Shown here piece after piece: positions 34,621 to 40,102 of a DNA stretch of 40,102 bases. The translations under genes and the position numbers were made by a program. Below the pieces are notes generated by a model. It saw only the letters and a list, made by a program, of their open reading frames with translations, was not told the origin of the DNA and did no database searches. Source of the stretch: an uncultured Aquimarina sp. Its GTDB lineage: Bacteria; Bacteroidota; Bacteroidia; Flavobacteriales; Flavobacteriaceae. The stretch is from NCBI GenBank assembly GCA_947493495.1, contig CANLRN010000037.1:1-40102 (forward strand). The letters run 5' to 3'. Every line of letters starts with the position of its first letter. Position 1 is the first letter of the stretch.

Positions 34621-35436
34621 GTGAGTAATAATGACTTGTACAGGTTTTTTATAGCAGTATTTATCTTATTTACTGCAATGGTTGGATATGCTCAAGAAAC
34701 TATTGTAGAATTGACAGGTTTAGTTACAAACTCCGATAAAACTGTCTCTAATATCTTAGTTGTCAATGTAAATTCTAATAAATCAACAATTACTGATCAT
34801 AAAGGCTTTTTTAGTATTGAAGTTAAATCACAAGACACATTACAATTCTCTGCTGTTCAGTATACAATGAAAGAAATTATATTAACCGATGAAATTATTA
34901 ATCAAAAAGAAATCCTTGTTGATTTAAAAGAAAAAATTATCAATTTAGACGAAGTATTAATTTTACCACACTATTTAACAGGACAAATCGCTCTTGATAT
35001 AAATAAGCTAGATACTAAACAGTTTATTACTTCTTCATCTTTGGGGTTGCCAAAAGTAAATATAAAAGTGAAAACCAAAAATGAGAGGTTACTTTTTGAA
35101 GCAGATGATGGGAAATTAGTTAAATTTTATGGAATTGGATTAACCGTAAATTTCACTAAATTGGTCAATATGGTTTCTGGTAAAACAGAAAAACTTAAAA
35201 ATAGGGTTATACTTGATGAACATATTAAAATCGAAAATCAAATAGACAATTTGTTTCCAAAGAAAGTATTAACCGAAATATTAGAAATCCCTCAAGAAAA
35301 TATCCAAGACTTCCTTGACTTTTGTATACATCAACCAGATTTTCTTATAGTATCGGAAACTATAAATCCAATAAGGATTCTGGAGTACTTTAAAGACAAA
35401 AGTCATGTATACAAGAAAGCAAAAGGTTTGGAGTAA
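34621..35436 (+). CDS. Exported protein with carboxypeptidase-regulatory-like domain
   Basis: The 271-residue protein has a signal peptide (about 1-24, FFIAVFILFTAMVGYAQ) and a short beta domain at about 28-100 (VELTGLVTNSDKTVSNILV, then TDHKGFFSIEV), typical of the CarboxypepD_reg-like modules found before TonB-dependent receptor plugs and on small envelope proteins of Bacteroidetes. The following INLDEVLI is also typical. The remaining 150 or so residues are helical and unassigned. The frame opens with GTG, because an upstream in-frame TGA at 34615-34617 rules out an earlier start. A TTG five codons on is the alternative. It probably sits in the periplasm. The role is unknown. Confidence 0.75.
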   Translation: MSNNDLYRFFIAVFILFTAMVGYAQETIVELTGLVTNSDKTVSNILVVNVNSNKSTITDHKGFFSIEVKSQDTLQFSAVQYTMKEIILTDEIINQKEILVDLKEKIINLDEVLILPHYLTGQIALDINKLDTKQFITSSSLGLPKVNIKVKTKNERLLFEADDGKLVKFYGIGLTVNFTKLVNMVSGKTEKLKNRVILDEHIKIENQIDNLFPKKVLTEILEIPQENIQDFLDFCIHQPDFLIVSETINPIRILEYFKDKSHVYKKAKGLE

Positions 35437-35893
35437 TACGCTTTAATGAAATGGTTATACATAGAATCATAAAGCAATAAAAAAAAGAGCAATCTCCACT
35501 AATACTGTCAAACCTAGCTCTATTCGTTTAACCAGAATTCATAGACATTTTTTGACTGTAACATTAAAGTTTCTAACTGGTAAGCAGCTTCTACGTTTCA
35601 AATTGTCCTATTGAAATTTTATCGTTAAAAATGAAATAAACGGAGCGTAAAAATTAAATTTCTTAAGAGTAGTAGTTACTCTTATTCGCAGCCTTATGGT
35701 TAGATAAAGGCTAGGTTTACAATTTTCGATACTGTTTTTAATTTAATTTAGCGAGAGCATAAAATTTTTAGATAAAATTTCATAAGACTAGACTTTTTTG
35801 TTTCTTTTTTTGGCAATGAAAAAAAGAAAAAGAAGATTGTGAAACAACCTTACAATCAGCTTATTAAAATTTAGTTAGATGGAATGCATTGTA
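35437..35893. other. 457-bp gene-free region with two perfect inverted repeats
   Basis: No convincing gene lies here. AAGAGTA (35665-35671) and TACTCTT (35677-35683) form one short hairpin. TTTCTTTTTTT (35801-35811) and AAAAAAAGAAA (35819-35829) form an 11-bp perfect A/T hairpin around GGCAATG. The second could end transcription of either converging gene, the exported protein on plus or rsmG on minus. Confidence 0.45.
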
Positions 35894-36523
35894 TCATAAC
35901 TTGTATTTTATTGGAAGGTGCACTACTTTTTTTGTTTCAAAAAAATCTTCTTCAAAATAATTAGACAGATTGTATTGGGTTGCTTTGGGGAAAAGTGTTA
36001 ATTCTTCCGCTAAATTCCCTCCTTTTAGATATAAAATGCCATTAGATAATTCATGGATAGATTTCTTATTAATATTTTTACGTACCCATTTCACAAAATC
36101 AGGCATATTAGTCACTGCTCTACTTACTATAAAATCAAAACGATCCTCAAACGTGCCTGCTCTTCGTTGTTCTGCTTTAACATTAGTAATATCTAATGCA
36201 TTAACAATTTCATTAACGACTTTTATTTTTTTGGCAATTACATCTATCAAATAAAATTCTGTATCAGGAAATAGAATAGCTAATGGTATCCCAGGAAAAC
36301 CACCACCTGTACCTACATCCAACACTTTAGATCCTTCTTTAAATTGCAAAACCTTGGCTACGCCTAATGAATGCAACACATGCCTTTCGTATAATAGATC
36401 AATATCCTTACGAGAGATTACATTAATTTTGGCATTCCAACTTCTGTATACATCCTCTAACTGCGCAAACCTATTGATTTGCTCTTCGCTCAATTCAGGG
36501 AAATATTTTAGTAGAATATCCAT
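35894..36523 (-). CDS. rsmG: 16S rRNA (guanine-527 N7)-methyltransferase RsmG
   Basis: The 209 residues match RsmG (GidB), which adds the N7 methyl group to G527 of 16S rRNA using S-adenosylmethionine. The cofactor-binding motif VLDVGTGGGFPGIP (67-80) is unmistakable, preceded by WNAKINVISRKD and ERHVLHSLG and followed by VSRAVTNMP. Length and start agree with the family. A possible -7 box (TATTTTTG) precedes it. It is divergent from the desaturase gene. Confidence 0.96.
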   Translation of the reverse strand: MDILLKYFPELSEEQINRFAQLEDVYRSWNAKINVISRKDIDLLYERHVLHSLGVAKVLQFKEGSKVLDVGTGGGFPGIPLAILFPDTEFYLIDVIAKKIKVVNEIVNALDITNVKAEQRRAGTFEDRFDFIVSRAVTNMPDFVKWVRKNINKKSIHELSNGILYLKGGNLAEELTLFPKATQYNLSNYFEEDFFETKKVVHLPIKYKL

Positions 36524-36540
36524 TGCGTGTAATTTGTGTT

Positions 36541-36548
36541 CAAAAATA
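36541..36548 (-). promoter_or_regulatory. Possible rsmG -7 promoter box
   Basis: The minus strand reads TATTTTTG, an exact TAnnTTTG match, 18 bases before the rsmG start. I see no good -33 element, so the call is weak. Confidence 0.35.
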
Positions 36549-36603
36549 CGAGTAAACTTGATATATTTTACAGCTTTTTAGGATCATAAAAAAAATAAAT
36601 ACC

Positions 36604-36611
36604 TAACTTTA
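36604..36611 (+). promoter_or_regulatory. Possible desaturase -7 promoter box
   Basis: TAACTTTA differs from TAnnTTTG only in the last base. The predicted start near 36618 leaves only about 5 bases before the first ATG (36623) but about 40 before the second (36659), which supports the later start codon. Confidence 0.35.
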
Positions 36612-36658
36612 CCGAATAATTTATGTTAGAGTATCGTTCTCTCATAAATCCGCAACTC

Positions 36659-37756
36659 ATGAAATCACCTGTCGTAAGATTTAACAGAGCAGATTCTGCT
36701 AATTTTTTTAGAACTCTTAATAAAAGAGTGAATCAATATTTTAAAGAAAATAATATCAAGCGTACAGGTAATTGGAAACTACATCTGAAAACTATTGTTA
36801 TGTTTTCAATATTTTTTACACCCTATTTTTTAATCCTTACCCTTAATATTTCTCAATGGTGGATGTTATTATTAACTATCATTATGGGCATTGGGATGGC
36901 TGGTGTAGGAATGAATGTTATGCATGATGGTAATCATAATTCTTACTCTTCAAAAAAATGGATTAATAAATTAATGGGGAGTAGTATGTATGTATTAGCA
37001 GGTAATGTATACAATTGGCAGGTACAACATAATGTTTTACACCATACGTATACCAATATTCATGGTCATGATGAGGATATGGATGCCGGGAGAGTTATTC
37101 GGTTTACCAAACATGCTAAGTGGCGCTATTTTCATAAATTCCAGCATTATTATTCTATATTTCTATATGGGTTATTAACCTTTAATTGGGCATTGACTAC
37201 TGATTTTAAACAAACTAAAAGATATCTAGCACGTAAATTAGCATATGGAAAATTGCCAAGTCCGCTAAAACAGTGGAGCACTATAGTGATCACTAAATGT
37301 ATTTATATATTGATCTGGATAGTAATCCCTATGCTTATTATGTCTATTTCTTGGTGGAAAATTTTAATTGGGTTTTTTATCATGCATTATGTGGCAGGAT
37401 TGATCCTGAGTATTGTTTTTCAACTTGCACATATGGTGGAAGATGCTCAGATGCCTTTACCTGATACTACAGGAACTATGAAAAACACTTGGGCAATTCA
37501 TCAATTATTTACAACAGTTAATTTTTCGACCAAAAACAGATTGATAAATTGGTTTACTGGAGGGTTGAATCATCAGGTAGAACATCATATTTTTCCGCAT
37601 ATAAGTCATATCCATTATACTAAAATATCTAAAATTGTTAAACAAACTGCAGAGGAGTTTAACTTACCATATAATGAATATAAAACTACTCGCAGAGCAA
37701 TTGTTGCCCATTTTAAACATCTAAAAGAAATGGGGGCAAAACCAGCTACTATATAA
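36659..37756 (+). CDS. Membrane fatty acid desaturase (acyl-CoA/acyl-lipid type)
   Basis: This di-iron membrane desaturase shows all three histidine boxes: HDGNH (101-105), HNVLHH (136-141) and QVEHH (318-322), numbered from the upstream ATG at 36623. The QVEHH form is that of front-end and linoleoyl-type desaturases. There is no fused cytochrome b5 domain. About four to six helices separate the boxes. The enzyme inserts a double bond into a fatty acyl chain with O2 and an electron donor, and would adjust membrane fluidity. The position of the bond cannot be read. The start MKSPVVRFNR is preferred on family resemblance and promoter placement. The upstream ATG would add 12 residues. An aminotransferase gene follows after 29 bases. 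Confidence 0.9.
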   Translation: MKSPVVRFNRADSANFFRTLNKRVNQYFKENNIKRTGNWKLHLKTIVMFSIFFTPYFLILTLNISQWWMLLLTIIMGIGMAGVGMNVMHDGNHNSYSSKKWINKLMGSSMYVLAGNVYNWQVQHNVLHHTYTNIHGHDEDMDAGRVIRFTKHAKWRYFHKFQHYYSIFLYGLLTFNWALTTDFKQTKRYLARKLAYGKLPSPLKQWSTIVITKCIYILIWIVIPMLIMSISWWKILIGFFIMHYVAGLILSIVFQLAHMVEDAQMPLPDTTGTMKNTWAIHQLFTTVNFSTKNRLINWFTGGLNHQVEHHIFPHISHIHYTKISKIVKQTAEEFNLPYNEYKTTRRAIVAHFKHLKEMGAKPATI

Positions 37757-37785
37757 TAATCACAACACTTTTACTATATTACAAA

Positions 37786-38994
37786 ATGAGTACACAAGTA
37801 TCAGAAACTAACATCATATTATCAGAAAGAGTTAATAAACTCAAAGCATCGGCTACATTAGCGATGGCTGCAAAAGCAAGAGAATTAAGAGCAGAAGGAA
37901 AAGATATAATAGGGTTAAGCTTAGGAGAACCTGATTTTAACACTCCCGATTTCATAAAAGATGCTGCTATACAAGCCGTTAATGATAATTACAATTCATA
38001 TACTCCAGTAGATGGATATGTAGCACTAAAAGATGCAATCATTACTAAATTTAAAAGAGATAACAATCTTAGCTACGACCCTTCTCAGATTGTTGTATCT
38101 ACTGGTGCTAAGCAATCGTTATACAATGTAGCACAAGTGTGTATCAATAAAGGTGATGAAGTGATTTTACCGTGCCCATATTGGGTGAGTTATAGTGATA
38201 TTGTTAAACTAGCTGGGGGAGTTCCTGTAGAAGTTGCCACTTCTATCAAAAATGATTTTAAAATGACTCCTGAGCAGTTAGAAAAATCTATTACACCCAA
38301 AACCAAGATGATCTGGTATAGCTCTCCTTGTAATCCCAGTGGTTCTATATACAGCAAAAAAGAACTAAGAGCCCTCGCCGATGTATTGCAAAAATACCCT
38401 AATATTATCGTAGTGAGTGATGAGATATATGAACATATAAATTATGTAGGAGGTCACGCTTCTATGGCACAGTTTGATGATATGTTTAATAGAACTGTTA
38501 CTGTTAACGGTGTTGCCAAAGCTTTTGCGATGACAGGATGGCGAATTGGTTATATCGGTGCTCCGAATAAGATTGCTAGAGCTTGTAACAAAATACAAGG
38601 ACAGGTAACTAGTGGCGCTAACTGTATTGCGCAAAGAGCTGTCATTACTGCATTAGAAGCTCCCGTGTCTAAAATACAGTATATGGTTGATGAATTTAAA
38701 AATCGAAGAAAACTTATTTTAGATTTATTATCTGATATTCCTGGATTTGAATGTAATGAACCAGAAGGAGCCTTTTATGTTTTTCCTGATATTTCATACT
38801 ACTTCGGCAAAACTATCAGCGGTATTACAATTAATAATGCTTCTGATTTTTCGATGTTTCTATTAGAGCAAGCCAATGTTGCTACAGTGACAGGAGATGC
38901 CTTTGGGAATAAAAACTGTATACGTATATCATACGCTGCAAGCACAGAACAACTTATCGAAGCAGTACAAAGAATTAAAAAAGCCATCGCTTAA
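37786..38994 (+). CDS. Pyridoxal-phosphate aminotransferase class I/II (aspartate aminotransferase-like)
   Basis: The 402 residues match the type I-gamma aspartate aminotransferases: SLGEPDFNTPDF (45-56), STGAKQSLYN (105-114), NPSG (183-186), SDEIYEHI (211-218), PLP-binding Lys245 in NGVAKAFAMTGWRIGY, and a C-terminal Arg in RISYAAS. It would exchange an amino group between aspartate (or another amino acid) and 2-oxoglutarate. Broad specificity is common in this group. No metabolic link to the desaturase gene just before it is evident, although the short gap suggests a shared transcript. Confidence 0.93.
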   Translation: MSTQVSETNIILSERVNKLKASATLAMAAKARELRAEGKDIIGLSLGEPDFNTPDFIKDAAIQAVNDNYNSYTPVDGYVALKDAIITKFKRDNNLSYDPSQIVVSTGAKQSLYNVAQVCINKGDEVILPCPYWVSYSDIVKLAGGVPVEVATSIKNDFKMTPEQLEKSITPKTKMIWYSSPCNPSGSIYSKKELRALADVLQKYPNIIVVSDEIYEHINYVGGHASMAQFDDMFNRTVTVNGVAKAFAMTGWRIGYIGAPNKIARACNKIQGQVTSGANCIAQRAVITALEAPVSKIQYMVDEFKNRRKLILDLLSDIPGFECNEPEGAFYVFPDISYYFGKTISGITINNASDFSMFLLEQANVATVTGDAFGNKNCIRISYAASTEQLIEAVQRIKKAIA

Positions 38995-39165
38995 TTTTAA
39001 AAAATTGCTTGTTCAATTTTAGTAGATCTTTTGTAAGTAGAGAACTATGAATTTTATAGTAGTGTTTCAGAAACGAAAAAAACACAAAAATTAGCTACGA
39101 AATAACTATTTTAGACAATCCCAGTAATCTAAATATGTGCTTCCCATAATTTTATTAAAAAGAGT

Positions 39166-39204
39166 AAAAGTAGTTCTTTATTTAAGGAAAAAAGAACTAC
39201 TTTT
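39166..39204. terminator. Strong hairpin downstream of the aminotransferase gene
   Basis: A perfect 14-bp inverted repeat (AAAAGTAGTTCTTT, 39166-39179; AAAGAACTACTTTT, 39191-39204) with an 11-base loop lies in the 314-bp gap between the aminotransferase and the small protein gene. The stem ends in T4. A long T run is missing, so a protein-binding or dispersed repeat role is also possible. The rest of the gap (38995-39308) holds no gene that I can see. Confidence 0.45.
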
Positions 39205-39308
39205 GAGTAACAATTTATTAGAATCTTTTCTATACCCCTTCGACTAATATAGTCTTATAATATTTGTAGTTTGACATAAGTAATAATTTTAAAACCTCCC
39301 AGTTATTT

Positions 39309-39578
39309 ATGGATACACTAGAAAAAGAACGTATCGTTCAGAAAAATATCATTGAAATTTTTAAAGAAAATTTCAATACCAATCTAAGTGAAGATGAAAT
39401 CTTAAGTATCAATCCTAAAAAAGCATACGAAGATTCTGCTTTGTATTATGAATCTATTTTAGATATATTTCTGATAGAAAAAGAATATCAGCCTGTACTA
39501 GAAAGAGGTTCTGTAAGAGATACTGTTGATATAGTTACTAGGCTTTGGAGTAAAACTCCGTATTCTTTGTATATCTAA
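39309..39578 (+). CDS. Small protein with acyl-carrier-protein-like pattern
   Basis: The gene encodes 89 residues. The pattern fits a four-helix acyl carrier protein: a first helix (about 4-22), LSEDEI, then DSALYYESILDIF (42-54) where a carrier protein has its DSL serine and second helix, an acidic IEKEY, and a short final helix (SVRDTVDIVTRL, 68-79). Ser43 would be the phosphopantetheine site. The overall match is remote: Ala follows Ser where Leu is usual, and the segment before Asp42 lacks the typical Gly. It could equally be an unrelated small helical protein. No acyltransferase or ketosynthase gene is adjacent. No signal peptide is present, so it is cytoplasmic. Confidence 0.6.
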   Translation: MDTLEKERIVQKNIIEIFKENFNTNLSEDEILSINPKKAYEDSALYYESILDIFLIEKEYQPVLERGSVRDTVDIVTRLWSKTPYSLYI

Positions 39579-39769
39579 ACTGTATCCCTATATGAAACGC
39601 TATGTTTAATAGAGACTAATTTTTGGATTAACACAGAGTCGAATTTTGTTTTTAGTTTTTCATTTTTTAAACGCTAAATTAAAAATTTGGTGGTCTTTGT
39701 ATATAGGTACAAAATTTTCAGTTTAGCATTTACTAAACATGTTTTATACACCCGTGTTGACAACTGGTT

Positions 39770-40025
39770 TTATTTTTTATTTTCAGATAACGTTTTCAAA
39801 ACCTTAATCGCTTTTTCAGAATCTTTTTTATCTACGAAAATATGGTCGTGATAATATCCAGCAATTACATTACAACTAATATTATTCTTTGCTAATTCCT
39901 TTGAGAAAGTTGCTGTCAAACCAACAGCATCAAGCGAAGAATGAATCATTAGGGTAATCCAAGAAGCAATATAGTGATAATTCAAGTTTAGTTTGTCGGC
40001 TTTCTCTTTTTCAATAACAATAGTT
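39770..40025 (-). pseudogene. ACT-domain protein, N-terminus lost
   Basis: The minus-strand frame codes for the C-terminal two thirds of a roughly 130-residue ACT-domain protein: [19 protein letters not shown], then [36 protein letters not shown] and [10 protein letters not shown]. Relatives begin about 40 residues earlier. Here homology stops near 40025, and the frame upstream meets a stop with no ATG. The break coincides with the start of an insertion-sequence-like end, so the gene appears to have been cut by transposition. A TTG at 39985 could in principle start a short fragment, but a working product is unlikely. Confidence 0.7.
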
Positions 40026-40046
40026 TGTACCCTTATTAAAAATTAA

Positions 40047-40079
40047 GACAGTTTAAAAATTAACTAAATTTAAACTGTC
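40047..40079. promoter_or_regulatory. Perfect inverted repeat abutting the transposase start
   Basis: GACAGTTTAAA (40047-40057) and TTTAAACTGTC (40069-40079) form an 11-bp perfect repeat with an 11-base spacer. It ends on the base before the ATG at 40080. It could be an operator, or a leader hairpin that limits translation of read-through transcripts. Confidence 0.45.
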
Positions 40080-40102
40080 ATGAAGAAATCAAAATTTACT
40101 GA
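40080..40102 (+). CDS. IS3-family transposase OrfA, first residues only
   Basis: Only seven full codons are inside the window (MKKSKFT). They match the common N-terminus of IS3-family OrfA, which is the helix-turn-helix DNA-binding part of the transposase. The call depends on this short match plus the truncated neighbour. Confidence 0.5.

Larger units (their letters stand above)
40026..40102 (+). mobile_element. Left end of an IS3-family-like insertion sequence (cut by the window edge)
   Basis: Three facts support this: ACT-domain homology stops abruptly near 40025; the sequence then reads TGTACCC followed by an A/T-rich stretch with AAGACAG, which resembles IS3-family ends starting TG; and an open frame begins MKKSKFT, the usual N-terminus of IS3-family OrfA. 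The other end, the target duplication and orfB are outside the window, so the boundary at 40026 is approximate. Confidence 0.6.

Noticed and set aside
39770..39985. Intact 71-residue gene starting at TTG 39985
   Set aside because: The codons upstream of the TTG remain in frame and continue the ACT-domain pattern ([11 protein letters not shown]), so this is the remnant of a longer gene, not a complete one.

Overview
The window looks like chromosome of a marine member of the Flavobacteriaceae (Bacteroidetes), perhaps Aquimarina or a relative. The evidence is low GC, a type IX secretion (T9SS) C-terminal sorting domain, a T9SS Plug protein, TAnnTTTG-type -7 promoter boxes, families typical of flavobacteria (DUF3667, DUF6695-like), a Na+-translocating NQR complex and a GH50 agarase. 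The genus is inference.

Layout. 1-356: tail of a secreted T9SS substrate, closed by a bidirectional terminator. 501-6659 (minus): complete nqrABCDEF operon for the Na+-pumping NADH:quinone oxidoreductase. 6850-11666 (plus): T9SS Plug protein, a DUF3667 membrane protein and a GH50 beta-agarase with a palindrome just upstream. 11948-16410: apaG, convergent with a DUF6695-like gene and an NRDE/TANGO2-like gene, then pruA and a GNAT acetyltransferase. 16425-16595: a 171-bp imperfect palindrome. 16723-30623 (minus): a 14-kb tripartite ABC exporter locus in the transcription order adaptor, ATPase, four roughly 800-residue double-FtsX permeases, second ATPase, TolC-like outer-membrane protein. 30830-33509 (plus): a divergent two-component system with an NtrC-type sigma-54 activator overlapping its histidine kinase. 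33604-38994: SDR dehydrogenase, carboxypeptidase-regulatory-like exported protein, rsmG, fatty-acid desaturase and a class I/II aminotransferase. 39309-39578: a small protein that resembles an acyl carrier protein. 39770-40102: an ACT-domain gene cut off by the left end of what looks like an IS3-family element, whose orfA begins at the window edge.

How it fits together. NQR builds the sodium gradient. The secretion, agarase and exporter genes deal with the cell envelope and polysaccharide use. The most unusual part is the exporter plus regulator. A good -24 half of a sigma-54 promoter lies just before the adaptor gene, and an inverted repeat lies about 90 bp upstream of the predicted start, where an activator of this class would bind. 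Several gaps between exporter genes carry short related palindromes. I see no tRNA, rRNA, CRISPR array or prophage.
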